Translations under genes and position numbers: made by a program
Assembly (NCBI GenBank): GCA_023423275.1
Contig: JAFAFW010000096.1
Span: 1 to 64,000, forward strand
Source of the DNA: Pseudomonadota bacterium
GTDB lineage: Bacteria > Pseudomonadota > Alphaproteobacteria > Rhizobiales > Hyphomicrobiaceae
Length of the DNA stretch: 64,000 bases
Direction of reading: 5' to 3'
Notes under the pieces: model-generated
The model's input: the letters and a program-made list of their open reading frames with translations, nothing else
The model's database searches: none
What the model was told of the DNA's origin: nothing
Shown here: piece by piece, positions 1 through 8,301 of the stretch
Layout: the number at the start of each line of letters is the position of its first letter
Position numbering within the stretch: the first letter of the stretch is position 1

Positions 1-833
1 AGCTTGGACTTCGCGACCTGATAGGGGATCTCGGTGATGACCACCTGATACATCCCGCGGCCGGTGTCTTCGCGCTCCCACTTGGCGCGAAGACGGAACC
101 CACCACGACCGGTGCGATAGGCCTCAATGATGGCATCACGCGGCTCGACCAGAACACCGCCGGTCGGGAAATCAGGGCCGGGAATGAATTCGACCAGCTT
201 TTCTATGGTCGCGTTCGGATGCTTGATCAGGTGCAACAGCGCGTTGCACAGCTCCTCGACGTTGTGCGGTGGAATGTTGGTGGCCATGCCAACCGCGATA
301 CCGGACGCGCCGTTCGCCAGCAGGTTCGGGAAATTGGCCGGCAGCACGACCGGCTCGTCTTCCTCGCCGTTGAAGGTCGGCCGGAAATCGACGGTTTCCT
401 CGTCGATGCCGTCCAGCAGACGGGTCGCGATATCGGCCAGCCGCGCCTCGGTGTAACGGTAGGCCGCCGCGTTATCGCCGTCGATGTTGCCGAAGTTGCC
501 CTGGCCGTCGACCAGCGGATAACGCTGCGCGAAGTTCTGCGCGAGCCGCACCATCGCGTCATAGACCGCCTGATCGCCGTGCGGGTGGTACTTACCGATG
601 ACGTCGCCGACGACGCGCGCGCACTTCTTGTAAGCCGATGCCGGATCGAGCTTGAGCTCGCGCATGGCGTAGAGAATGCGGCGGTGAACCGGCTTCAGAC
701 CGTCACGCACGTCAGGAAGCGCGCGGCCCATGATGGTGGACAGCGCGTACGACAGATAGCGCTCCTCGAGCGCGTCCTTGAGACTGATCGGCTCGATCGG
801 GCCTGGTCCGGGCAGAATCGGTTTCGTTGTCAT
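1..833 (-). CDS. parC: DNA topoisomerase IV subunit A, N-terminal part (cut by window start)
   Basis: Breakage-reunion subunit of topoisomerase IV, which decatenates daughter chromosomes together with ParE. The visible 277 residues cover the start of the catalytic core: residues 23-56 contain EERYLSYALSTIMGRALPDV and GLKPVHRRILYAM, and residues 81-94 carry the YHPHGD helix. The catalytic tyrosine is Y127 in AAYRYTEAR. The AAYRYTE form and the short N-terminus favour ParC over GyrA, which normally has AAMRYTE. The position equivalent to the first quinolone-contacting serine is Gln (Q88). The start is the ATG at 833; the reading frame stays open to base 1, so the C-terminal two thirds lie outside the window. 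Confidence 0.93.
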   Translation of the reverse strand, partial: MTTKPILPGPGPIEPISLKDALEERYLSYALSTIMGRALPDVRDGLKPVHRRILYAMRELKLDPASAYKKCARVVGDVIGKYHPHGDQAVYDAMVRLAQNFAQRYPLVDGQGNFGNIDGDNAAAYRYTEARLADIATRLLDGIDEETVDFRPTFNGEEDEPVVLPANFPNLLANGASGIAVGMATNIPPHNVEELCNALLHLIKHPNATIEKLVEFIPGPDFPTGGVLVEPRDAIIEAYRTGRGGFRLRAKWEREDTGRGMYQVVITEIPYQVAKSK

Positions 834-1089
834 AATCTGTGACCTAGCGGACCACGCTTCGCCTCTCAAGAGCCGCAGAGCCACACCCTGCGACCGGGAT
901 GCACGTGCAAACAACCTCCCTCACCGCGCGCATTTCATCGCGGGTTCAGGCAAGTGCCCGGATTGAGCCCTCTGAATGGCTCGTTCACGCCTTATTCATT
1001 TGGCATGCGCTTTATGGCGAGAAGGAACGGTTTGCTCCCTATTCCGTTGTCCTCTCAAATGATGCCTCAAAGGAGCATTGGGGGTACCT

Positions 1090-1401
1090 ATGATGAAGAA
1101 GTTGGTTCACGTGCTTCTGGCACTTTCGCTCGCGATCGGCGTCGGCATGGCTGCATCTGCGCCTGCTGAAGCAGGGCGTGGCGGTCGCACCGCGGCCGTC
1201 GTCGGCGGCACGATTATCGGTCTCGGTATTCTTGGCGCGATGGCGCACGGCCGGGAGCGCGCCTACTACCGCGGCGACGGGTGCTACAAAGGCCCGGTGC
1301 AGTGTGAGCGCGTTGGCCGTCGCTGCTTCTACAATCGCTATGGCGACTATGTCTGTCGTGGCGGTCGTGAGCGCTGCTATCGTCCGACGTACTGCGACTG
1401 A
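1090..1401 (+). CDS. small secreted cysteine-rich protein, unknown function
   Basis: 103 residues. The first 30 or so form a clear signal peptide (MMKK, then a hydrophobic stretch LVHVLLALSLAIGVGMAA, then an APAEA cleavage site). A second hydrophobic Gly/Ala/Ile-rich stretch (about 37-51) follows. The C-terminal half is Tyr/Arg-rich with six cysteines, suggesting disulfides in the periplasm or outside the cell. An AAGGAG ribosome-binding site at 1070-1075 precedes the ATG at 1090; a TTG at 1078 is too close to it. The gene stands alone, divergent from parC, and ends in a strong terminator. The family is not recognised; composition resembles small secreted proteins common in Hyphomicrobiales. 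Confidence 0.7.
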   Translation: MMKKLVHVLLALSLAIGVGMAASAPAEAGRGGRTAAVVGGTIIGLGILGAMAHGRERAYYRGDGCYKGPVQCERVGRRCFYNRYGDYVCRGGRERCYRPTYCD

Positions 1402-1427
1402 TACCCGCGGCTGAACCCGCAGCGATT

Positions 1428-1463
1428 ATGGCGTCCGTCCTCTGACGGGCGCCATTTTCATTT
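1428..1463 (+). terminator. rho-independent terminator
   Basis: A 12-bp stem (1428-1439 with 1444-1455, one G-T pair) closes a CTCT loop and is followed by TTTCATTTC. It lies 27 bases after the stop of the small secreted protein and fits termination of that plus-strand transcript. Confidence 0.8.
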
Positions 1464-1479
1464 CAGTTTACGCGCGCTG

Positions 1480-2613
1480 CTACCTGTTCGGTGCGACCGT
1501 TTCCAGTGTCTGCACGGCGGTCTGGTTTTTCTTCGTGGCGACAAGCAGGTTCGACTCCTGTGACCGCCAGCGATAGCCGATGCCGAAGTCCAGGCGTTGC
1601 GCGGACTTGCGGAACAACTGCCCGAGCTGCGGCTGGTTCTGACCTGCGAACAGCGCAATCGGCCCCAGATACTTTCCGTAGGGCCGCAAATCCCAATCAT
1701 CGGCCTGGAAGTGCCGCACAGGCACACCGGAATCGTCCTGGATCAGAACCTGGCTGCGCGAGAGCAGAAACTCCCGCACCGTCGAGAAACTTTCCAAATG
1801 CATGAGGTAGGACGCGCTCTTCACCAGGCTGTCACCCATTCCGAGCTGTTCGCAGAACGCAAGGAAGCCACTGGTCTTCACGCCGTGGTTGGAGAGATCG
1901 GTCTGAAAATAGTAGAGTGTCTGCTTCGGTCCGCCAGCCGATGAGAAGGAAATACGGGCCCCTGTCGCAGCCTCTCCCAAACCGACAACCGCGACCGATC
2001 CATCCTTTGCGAGCGTGATGAGTTCCGCTTCGTGGATCGTCATGCCTGAGCGCGCCATGAATACATAGATCACCGGCAGCGTCCCGTTCAGCGTGCCACC
2101 AGCGAGCTGCACACGCATATCCTTGGTCTTGAAGAAGCTGTAGTTCAGGATCGAGTTCATCGACCCGCGCAGCGACTGCAACGTCTGCGGCAGCGCGCGG
2201 CGAACCGTTGGCGACAGATCGGGAATGCGGCCTACCGGCTCCAATCCGCTCAGCACATAGGTCGATGCGCCCGGCAGCAGCGCGTTCGCATAAAGGAAGT
2301 CAGGGCCGCTGAACATGTAGAACATCACCGGCCGGCGGGCCGTAAGCGTGGCCTGCGACCAGTTCCGGATCCTGGAAAGCTGGCGCTGATCGAGGCCCTT
2401 CCAGGACTGGTCGAAAACGCGCGCGTGTGCCTGCCAGCTCCGTTCCTGAGTCAACGGGAGGAGCGGAGAGGTTGCGGCCGGCATCATTCCCGCGAGGACG
2501 CGCGCAACGTCATCGGGAGCGGTTTTGTCGGCCGACGCGGGAAGCGGCATCGCCATCACGAACAGAAGAGCAAGGGCCGCCCAAAGGCGGGTGGTCTGCT
2601 TGGGGATCATCAT
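1480..2613 (-). CDS. secreted protein of unknown function
   Basis: 377 residues with an N-terminal signal peptide (about 1-28: MMIPKQ, hydrophobic core LWAALALLFVMAMPL, ASA cleavage site). No catalytic motif or known domain is recognised. The mature protein has mixed helix and strand composition and contains only one Cys (in FLAFCEQLG). It carries phrases such as MFYMFSGPDFLYANALLPG and TLYYFQTDLSNHG. It is monocistronic and convergent with the small secreted protein. Two adjacent ATGs (2613, 2610) could start it; no strong ribosome-binding site is visible. The coding call rests on length, the signal peptide and a coherent composition. Confidence 0.75.
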   Translation of the reverse strand: MMIPKQTTRLWAALALLFVMAMPLPASADKTAPDDVARVLAGMMPAATSPLLPLTQERSWQAHARVFDQSWKGLDQRQLSRIRNWSQATLTARRPVMFYMFSGPDFLYANALLPGASTYVLSGLEPVGRIPDLSPTVRRALPQTLQSLRGSMNSILNYSFFKTKDMRVQLAGGTLNGTLPVIYVFMARSGMTIHEAELITLAKDGSVAVVGLGEAATGARISFSSAGGPKQTLYYFQTDLSNHGVKTSGFLAFCEQLGMGDSLVKSASYLMHLESFSTVREFLLSRSQVLIQDDSGVPVRHFQADDWDLRPYGKYLGPIALFAGQNQPQLGQLFRKSAQRLDFGIGYRWRSQESNLLVATKKNQTAVQTLETVAPNR

Positions 2614-3036
2614 TGGCGGCTGGACTCTGAGATACGGACTGAACGTGACGGGCTGAAGGGCATCGCTCCACCGCCCGCTGGCACGATGGCCAGGCGATCA
2701 ACACGATGTGCAGACGAAAACCGATCGCGGGCTGGGCGGGAAAATTCTGCGCACCTGGCACCGGTCATCGGGCGGGCCGCAGCAAACCACGCGGGGCTCG
2801 AACCGACATCTCCAAACATAGACGCTGAACCTACTGACGAAGGAGCAATTCGGGACGCTAGTGGATCGTGTAGGGGCCAACAATCGGGAAGGACGCTATA
2901 GGCCGTGTGCCGATCACATTTGTCATGGACCGATGCAGCGAAACGACACTTTGCAAACGCCAGCCATTGAGCCTTGTGAAGCCTTGTGACGCATGCTACC
3001 GCCACCCCAGTCGCATTCTCCGCCGGGTAGAACGCC
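2614..3036. other. intergenic region, no gene recognised
   Basis: About 420 bases between the divergent secreted protein and aldolase genes. Open frames here look like shadows with no recognisable protein. A T-arm-like GGTTCGAGCCCC string occurs on the minus strand near 2796-2807, but no cloverleaf can be folded around it. The region presumably holds two divergent promoters; none could be assigned. Confidence 0.5.
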
Positions 3037-3702
3037 ATGCCCAAGCGCGCGCGCAAATTGCGCCAAGCCATCATTGACACGTGCCAGTGGATGAACGCAG
3101 CCGGGCTCAACCAGGGCACCTCCGGCAACGTTTCGGTGCGAAACGGCGGCGGCATGCTGATTACGCCATCCGGCATCGACTACGAAGCGATGGTTCCGGA
3201 GATGATCGCCGCGATGCTGCTGGATGCGGAGGACGGCAGCTATGACGGTCCGGCCAAGCCGTCGTCAGAATGGCGGTTTCATCGCGACATCCTGCGCGCA
3301 AGGCCGGATGTCGGCGCCATCGTCCACACGCATTCGACGTACGCGACGACGCTGGCCATCGCGCGCAAGCCTATCCCCGCGTGCCATTACATGATCGCGG
3401 CCTTCGGCGGCAACGATATCCGATGTGCCGGATATGCGCGATTTGGTACAGCGGAGCTCTCGCGGCTGGCCGTTGAGGCTTTGAACGGCCGCAACGGCTG
3501 CCTGCTGGCCAATCACGGCATGATCACCGTTGGTCCCGATCTGGAAAAGGCCAAGTGGCTGGCTGTCGAGCTGGAGACGCTCGCCAAGCAATATTGCCTA
3601 TCGCTCGCGATCGGCGGCCCCGTGCTTTTGACCGACGCCGAGATGGCGGAAGCGCACGCGGCGTTTGCCGCCTATGGAAGGCACATTGAACCGCGAGACT
3701 AG
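3037..3702 (+). CDS. class II aldolase (L-fuculose-phosphate aldolase-like)
   Basis: 221 residues, the usual length for the class II aldolase/adducin family, which cleaves sugar phosphates with a zinc-stabilised enediolate. The pattern of the family is complete: phosphate-binding segment NQGTSGNVSVR (25-35), catalytic Glu at E78 in PSSEWRFH, and zinc ligands H97 and H99 in HTHS and H160 in LANHG. Spacing matches E. coli FucA (E73, H92, H94, H155). The exact substrate (fuculose-1-phosphate, ribulose-phosphate, methylthioribulose-phosphate or other) cannot be read from sequence. Its stop codon overlaps the stop of the convergent DUF934 gene. Confidence 0.88.
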   Translation: MPKRARKLRQAIIDTCQWMNAAGLNQGTSGNVSVRNGGGMLITPSGIDYEAMVPEMIAAMLLDAEDGSYDGPAKPSSEWRFHRDILRARPDVGAIVHTHSTYATTLAIARKPIPACHYMIAAFGGNDIRCAGYARFGTAELSRLAVEALNGRNGCLLANHGMITVGPDLEKAKWLAVELETLAKQYCLSLAIGGPVLLTDAEMAEAHAAFAAYGRHIEPRD

Positions 3703-4295
3703 CCGGTCTCGGCATACCTGAGCAGAGAATCGGCCAGCTCGTCAGCGGTCGCGTCCCCTTGCAGATGACGCGACTGAAACGTGGGAGCGGTTCGTGCCCC
3801 ACGTTGATAGGTTCGGGTTACCGCCGGCAGTTCCCCGCGTTCAAGGGCAGCGAGTGTCGGCGCATGCACGATTTGCATCGTATCGAACCCGCAGCGCAGC
3901 ATCAGCGGCACCTGATCGAGCAGGACGTCACCCGTTGCCCGGAGCTCTCCTTTGTAGCTCCATTCGCGGAGCCGCCGCGCCGTTGAATACGCGCGGCCAT
4001 CCGTGAACTTCGGGAACACCAGTGCAATCAGCGCGAGGCGATGAAGATCGTCGGTGTCGAAGTCGAGCGTCTCGGCGGGCTGCACAACAAGTCCCAGCGG
4101 AACTCCGGCCGCGGCAAGCGCCGTTTGCTCCGCGCGCCAGCGTTTCAGCGAGAGGATCGCCCGCCCATCGATCGGCAGCGTCGCTTCATCATCCACGGCG
4201 GTCCACGCATCTTGGGCAAATCCGTCCGCAGTCCAAAGGCGTGGTTCGGTTGCTGGCGGACGCAGCGGGGACAGCAGAGGTTTCGGTTCAGACAT
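3699..4295 (-). CDS. DUF934 protein, sulfite-reduction operon
   Basis: 198 residues. The C-terminal two thirds contain the hallmark of DUF934, LIALVFPKFTDGRAYSTARR, followed by a conserved segment around ELRATGDVLLDQVPLMLRCG. DUF934 genes are regularly found directly after cysI in alpha- and betaproteobacteria; the molecular function is unproven, and a role in electron supply or assembly of sulfite reductase is only inference. The start chosen is the ATG at 4295 (MSEPKP), which overlaps the end of cysI by 8 bases and implies translational coupling. A longer reading from 4313 would run further into cysI. Confidence 0.85.
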   Translation of the reverse strand: MSEPKPLLSPLRPPATEPRLWTADGFAQDAWTAVDDEATLPIDGRAILSLKRWRAEQTALAAAGVPLGLVVQPAETLDFDTDDLHRLALIALVFPKFTDGRAYSTARRLREWSYKGELRATGDVLLDQVPLMLRCGFDTMQIVHAPTLAALERGELPAVTRTYQRGARTAPTFQSRHLQGDATADELADSLLRYAETG

Positions 4296-5991
4296 TCGCT
4301 GCCTCCACGACATCGGGCTTCGCGCGGCGTGCAGGTTCGGGACCGTACAATGCGTCGCGGAACGGGGTCTTGCCCAGACGGCGATACGCCTGAACGAACG
4401 TCTCGGCCGGCTCTCGGCGCAGCCTCAAATAGGTGTCCACGATCGTCTCGATGGCATCGGGAACAAGCTCTGCAGTGAAACTCGGGCCGACGATATCGCC
4501 GACCTCGGCGTCCTCCTTGGGACTGCCACCCAGTGTGATCTGGTAGTGCTCGGTGCCTTTCTTATCGACTCCCAGAATGCCGATGTTGCCCGCGTGATGA
4601 TGGCCGCAGGCATTGATGCAGCCCGAGATGTTGAGGCGCAGCGGCCCGATCTCCTCGGCGCGTTGCGGCGCGGCGAATCTCAAGGCAATCGACTGTGCAA
4701 TCGGGATCGAGCGGGCGTTGGCGAGGTTGCAATAGTCGAGGCCGGGGCAGGCGATGATATCGGTAATCAGCTCGGTGTTCGCGGTCTGGATCTCCGCCGC
4801 AACGAGACCGTCATAGACGGACGCCAGATCCTTCACGGCGACGTTCGGGAGCACGAGGTTCTGCTGGTAGGCAACGCGGATCTCGCTGTGCGCGTAGCGA
4901 TCTGCGAGATCGGCGACCGCCTCCATCTGCTCCGCCGACGCGTCACCGGGGACTTTGCCCGGCTCCTTCAGCGAGATATTCACGATGGCATGTCCCGCAA
5001 CGCGATGCGGCATGACATTGGTGCGAACCCAGCGATCGAAGGCCTCATCCGTGCGCCGCCGCGCCTCGATCGCACTGTCGCGCTGCGATTGAGGCTTCAA
5101 GGAAATCGGCGCGAAATAGGCTGCGATGCGCTGCAATTCTTCAACCGGCAGATCGATCGTCGGCTTGTCCAGCCTCACCCACTCGGCCTCGACCTGCGTG
5201 CGGAATTCAGCGATGCCGAGCGCATTGACCAGGATCTTGATGCGCGCCTTATAGATGTTGTCGCGCCGGCCATGCAGATTGTACACGCGCATGATGGCTT
5301 CCAGATACGACAGCAGATGATCGCGCGGAATGAAGGCAGAGATCTCCTGAGCGACGTACGGCGTGCGCCCTTGTCCGCCGCCGACAAACACCTGAAAGCC
5401 GATCTCGCCGCCGGCGCGCTTCACGATCTTGAGGCCGATATCATGGAACAGAATCGCGGCGCGATCCTCGGCTGCTCCTGTGATCGCCACCTTGAACTTG
5501 CGCGGCAGGAACAGAAACTCAGGATGGATCGTCGACCACTGGCGGAGCACTTCGGCCCACACGCGTGGATCTTCGATCTCATCGATTGCGACACCAGCAT
5601 ACGGATCAGCGGTGACATTGCGGATGCAGTTGCCGCTGGTCTGAATCGCGTGCATCTCGACTTCCGCCAGCGCGGCCAGGATGTCGGGTGCATCGTCGAG
5701 ACGTATCCAGTTGAACTGGATGTTCTGGCGCGTGGTGAAGTGGCCGAAGCCGCGATCCCACCGCCGCGCGATCATCGCAAGCTGGCGAAGCTGGCGACTC
5801 GAGAGCACACCGTATGGAATGGCGATCCGCAGCATGTAGGCGTGGAGTTGCAGATAAAGGCCGTTCTGCAGACGCAACGGCTTGAACTGCTCTTCAGTCA
5901 AATCGCCTTTGAGCCGGCGCGCAACCTGATCGCTGAACTGCTTGACGCGTTCGGCGACGAAGCCGTGATCGAATTCATCGTAGCGATACAT
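4288..5991 (-). CDS. cysI: assimilatory sulfite reductase hemoprotein
   Basis: 567 residues. It reduces sulfite to sulfide with six electrons in cysteine biosynthesis, using siroheme coupled to a [4Fe-4S] cluster. Two nitrite/sulfite reductase ferredoxin-like halves are visible: HFTTRQNIQFNWIRL and TSGNCIRNVTADPYAG in the first half, and a second repeat near residues 330-400. The four cluster/siroheme cysteines are in CPGLDYC (about 414-420) and CINAC (about 457-461). No flavoprotein subunit (CysJ) is nearby; the ferredoxin at the head of the operon is the likely donor. A nitrite reductase of the same superfamily is the alternative, but DUF934 and CysG argue for sulfite. Confidence 0.93.
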   Translation of the reverse strand: MYRYDEFDHGFVAERVKQFSDQVARRLKGDLTEEQFKPLRLQNGLYLQLHAYMLRIAIPYGVLSSRQLRQLAMIARRWDRGFGHFTTRQNIQFNWIRLDDAPDILAALAEVEMHAIQTSGNCIRNVTADPYAGVAIDEIEDPRVWAEVLRQWSTIHPEFLFLPRKFKVAITGAAEDRAAILFHDIGLKIVKRAGGEIGFQVFVGGGQGRTPYVAQEISAFIPRDHLLSYLEAIMRVYNLHGRRDNIYKARIKILVNALGIAEFRTQVEAEWVRLDKPTIDLPVEELQRIAAYFAPISLKPQSQRDSAIEARRRTDEAFDRWVRTNVMPHRVAGHAIVNISLKEPGKVPGDASAEQMEAVADLADRYAHSEIRVAYQQNLVLPNVAVKDLASVYDGLVAAEIQTANTELITDIIACPGLDYCNLANARSIPIAQSIALRFAAPQRAEEIGPLRLNISGCINACGHHHAGNIGILGVDKKGTEHYQITLGGSPKEDAEVGDIVGPSFTAELVPDAIETIVDTYLRLRREPAETFVQAYRRLGKTPFRDALYGPEPARRAKPDVVEAANV

Positions 5992-6000
5992 TTGAACCCC

Positions 6001-6267
6001 TTACACGCTCGGCCCACCGGCGGCGCGAATGCGTTCGCGCACCGAAACGGGTGCCGGCTGGCCCTCAGTCATGTTGACATCCATGGCATAGACACCTGTG
6101 ACCTCGCGCTCCTCGACCGCGCGCGATGCCTGCTCCTCAAGTGCCTTCAGTTGTGTGGCATCCTCGGCGACGGCTGCTCCGGCCAACGCTTCGATCCACT
6201 TGCCGTCTGAGGAGAGGTAGACAACCGCGCCCGAACCGAGCGCGTTCGCGGTGACGACGCTAGGCAT
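6001..6267 (-). CDS. DUF2849 protein, sulfite-reduction operon
   Basis: 88 residues starting at the ATG at 6267 (MPSVVTANALGSG), which overlaps the end of cysG by 8 bases; an upstream in-frame reading would lie wholly inside cysG. The pattern TANALGSGAVVYLSSDGKWI and a following Ala/Glu-rich helix match DUF2849, a small cytosolic family almost always found between cysG and cysI in Hyphomicrobiales. No catalytic residues are evident. Function is unknown; its fixed position suggests an accessory role in sulfite reduction. Confidence 0.85.
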   Translation of the reverse strand: MPSVVTANALGSGAVVYLSSDGKWIEALAGAAVAEDATQLKALEEQASRAVEEREVTGVYAMDVNMTEGQPAPVSVRERIRAAGGPSV

Positions 6268-7696
6268 AAGCCGCCTCCGTAGTTTCGATCGGCTGGCTAT
6301 CAATATGTCTGACGTCACCGGCCGCAGGCAGGGCCGCGATTTCGCCAATGATCAGCAAGGTCGGACCGTCGAGGCCTAGACGCTGCGGGTCTTCCGATAA
6401 CTGGGCCAGTGTTGTCGCAACACGCCGCTCGTCTATCTGCGAGGCCCGTTCGATGGCGATCACCGGCGTTGTCGTCCGCCAGCCGGAGCTGATCAATTTA
6501 TCAGCCAACGCACCGGCCGTGGCCAAGCCCATATAGACCGCGAGTGTGGACTGTCCGCCCGCCAGCGCATGGAACGCGACCTGATCGAAATCCGGCGCGC
6601 CATCCCCCGCGGCATGGCCGGAGACGAAAGTCACAGAATGCGAGATATCACGATGTGTCAGCGGGATTTGCAGTGATGCGGCGGCGGCGACTGCCGCGGT
6701 GATGCCGGGCACGACCTCCACCGCAATTCCCGAGGCGCGCAGGCAATCCAGCTCCTCGCCGCCGCGCCCGAAGATGAAGGGATCGCCGCCCTTGAGTCGA
6801 ACGACCGTCTTGCCCTCTCGTGCGAAAGCGACCATCAGCGCGTTGATTTCGGCTTGCGTTTTCGAATGACGACCGCGCGCCTTGGCAACGGAGATCATCC
6901 GCGCCTCGCGCCGGGCGTATTCCAGGACGCCATCGCTGACGAGACCATCGTAGAGAATGACGTCGGCACTCTTCAGCGCACGCACCGCCTTCAGTGTTAA
7001 AAGATCCGGATCACCCGGTCCTGCCCCCACGAGGATGACCCGGCCCAGAGGCGGACCATCGGCTTCGGCACCTTCGAGATGGGCCGTGATGAAGGCGCGT
7101 CCGGCTGTTTCATCGCCAGTGAGAATGGCTTCAGCAGCAGGTCCGTTGAATACGCCCTGCCAGAATGCGCGACGCTGCGGACCAGGCTGGAGCCGCGCGC
7201 CGACCTCCTCGCGATAGGTGCGAGCGACTTCGGCAAGACGCCCCAGGCGCGGGTGCAGATCCTGCTCCAACCGGGCGCGAAGCTCCGTTGCAAGCACAGG
7301 GGCCGCGCCTTCCGTGCCGATCGCAACTGTCACCTCGCCGCGATCCACAATGGCTGGAAGCGAGAGCGTGCACAGCTCCGGACGATCGGGAACATTCACC
7401 GGGACGCCAAGCTGACGCGCCAATGCAGACACGCGGGCGTCCTCAACGTCGTCCTCCGTCGCGGAGATGACCAGCGGACGTCCGGCGATCATGGACTGAT
7501 CCGGTTCCGCGCTGACGATCTCAGCCTGCCCCGCCGCGACCAGCGCATGAACTCCCGGAACCGCGGCCGCTGTCGCGAACGTCACGCGATCCGCGCGCTT
7601 CAGCAGCAGGCGCGCCTTGATCAGCGCCAGCTCCCCACCACCGACGACCAGGGGTGAAACGGTACTGACGTCTATAAAAATCGGAAAACTGCTCAT
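6260..7696 (-). CDS. cysG: siroheme synthase (precorrin-2 dehydrogenase / uroporphyrinogen-III methyltransferase)
   Basis: 478 residues. It makes siroheme, the cofactor of CysI, from uroporphyrinogen III. The N-terminal 200 residues form the dehydrogenase/ferrochelatase module, with an NAD-binding VVGGGELALIKARLLL near residues 16-31. Residues about 240-475 form the SAM-dependent methyltransferase: VILVGAGPGDPDLLTLKA, LKGGDPFIFGRGGEE and VVPGITAAVAAAA are all intact. The ATG at 7696 (MSSFPIFID) was chosen because it begins just before the first strand of the Rossmann fold and 4 bases after the ferredoxin stop. Adjacent to and probably co-transcribed with cysI. Confidence 0.94.
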   Translation of the reverse strand: MSSFPIFIDVSTVSPLVVGGGELALIKARLLLKRADRVTFATAAAVPGVHALVAAGQAEIVSAEPDQSMIAGRPLVISATEDDVEDARVSALARQLGVPVNVPDRPELCTLSLPAIVDRGEVTVAIGTEGAAPVLATELRARLEQDLHPRLGRLAEVARTYREEVGARLQPGPQRRAFWQGVFNGPAAEAILTGDETAGRAFITAHLEGAEADGPPLGRVILVGAGPGDPDLLTLKAVRALKSADVILYDGLVSDGVLEYARREARMISVAKARGRHSKTQAEINALMVAFAREGKTVVRLKGGDPFIFGRGGEELDCLRASGIAVEVVPGITAAVAAAASLQIPLTHRDISHSVTFVSGHAAGDGAPDFDQVAFHALAGGQSTLAVYMGLATAGALADKLISSGWRTTTPVIAIERASQIDERRVATTLAQLSEDPQRLGLDGPTLLIIGEIAALPAAGDVRHIDSQPIETTEAAYA

Positions 7697-7700
7697 CTCT

Positions 7701-8090
7701 TCACCCGGCAATCCAGGTTTGTGCCACGAGGCTGTCAGGCTGGATCTCGAGCTCCAGACCATCGAGTTCCCGGCTCATCATGATCTGGCAGGCGAGCCGC
7801 GAGGTGTCGTCGGCATCCGGAATCTCATCCAACTTCGACAGCTCGTCGTCGGACGGCGGGGGCAGCAGATCCTGCCAGGGCTTCGGGATGCGGACATGGC
7901 AGGTCGCGCAGACACCGGAACCGCCGCATTCGGCCTTGATCGGGATCCCGTAAGCGCGGATCAGCTCCATGACGCGAAAGCCGGGCGCAGCTTCCGGTTC
8001 GAACGTGGCCCCATCTACAGTTCGAACCACCAAGCGCAAGAATTCATCGTCGGTTGCGCTCGCATCAGCGAATGGCATGTCTTTGGGCAT
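7701..8090 (-). CDS. [2Fe-2S] ferredoxin, likely electron donor to CysI
   Basis: 129 residues with the plant/adrenodoxin-type [2Fe-2S] pattern C55-x5-C61-x2-C64 (AECGGSGVCATC) and the fourth ligand C101 in RLACQ. The segment DDELSKLDEIPDADDTSRLACQ is close to adrenodoxin-like ferredoxins. It is the first gene of the ferredoxin-cysG-DUF2849-cysI-DUF934 operon. Since no cysJ is present, it plausibly carries electrons to sulfite reductase; this is inferred from position. The ATG at 8090 was chosen; an upstream in-frame start at 8183 would add an AT-rich, unconserved-looking tail that lies over the promoter palindromes. Confidence 0.88.
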   Translation of the reverse strand: MPKDMPFADASATDDEFLRLVVRTVDGATFEPEAAPGFRVMELIRAYGIPIKAECGGSGVCATCHVRIPKPWQDLLPPPSDDELSKLDEIPDADDTSRLACQIMMSRELDGLELEIQPDSLVAQTWIAG

Positions 8091-8123
8091 CGCACCGTCT
8101 CTCTGTGAGCGGCACAATTTATC

Positions 8124-8174
8124 AGAAAAATTTTCTACATAACCCTGGCGGGAAAAATAAGAATAGCAAGCTAT
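8124..8174 (-). promoter_or_regulatory. two palindromes in front of the sulfite-reduction operon
   Basis: Upstream of the ferredoxin start (34 and 73 bases away) are AGAAAA-A-TTTTCT (8124-8136) and ATAGC-AA-GCTAT (8163-8174), both perfect inverted repeats inside a locally AT-rich stretch. They look like operator half-site pairs for a dimeric regulator of sulfur assimilation. The regulator cannot be named and no -35/-10 pair was convincingly assigned. Confidence 0.4.
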
Positions 8175-8301
8175 GCTGCGCAACGCGCGAAAAAGCCGTG
8201 TTTCATACTCCTGGCGTTAGGAGAGTAACTTTGCGCGCGATGCGGCCGCCGAGGTAGTTCATACCTTTGCTGCCGAGCCCGGATGACGTGGCTGGACGGA
8301 T

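Noticed and set aside
2770..2880. tRNA-like T-arm (GGTTCGAGCCCC on the minus strand)
   Set aside because: The T-stem has a mismatch and no matching acceptor, D-arm or anticodon arm could be built around it, so neither a tRNA nor a tRNA-derived attachment site is supported.
4054..6210. 718-codon open frame on the plus strand opposite cysI
   Set aside because: It has no recognisable domain and covers cysI, whose siroheme/cluster motifs prove the minus-strand reading; the long frame is a by-product of high GC content.
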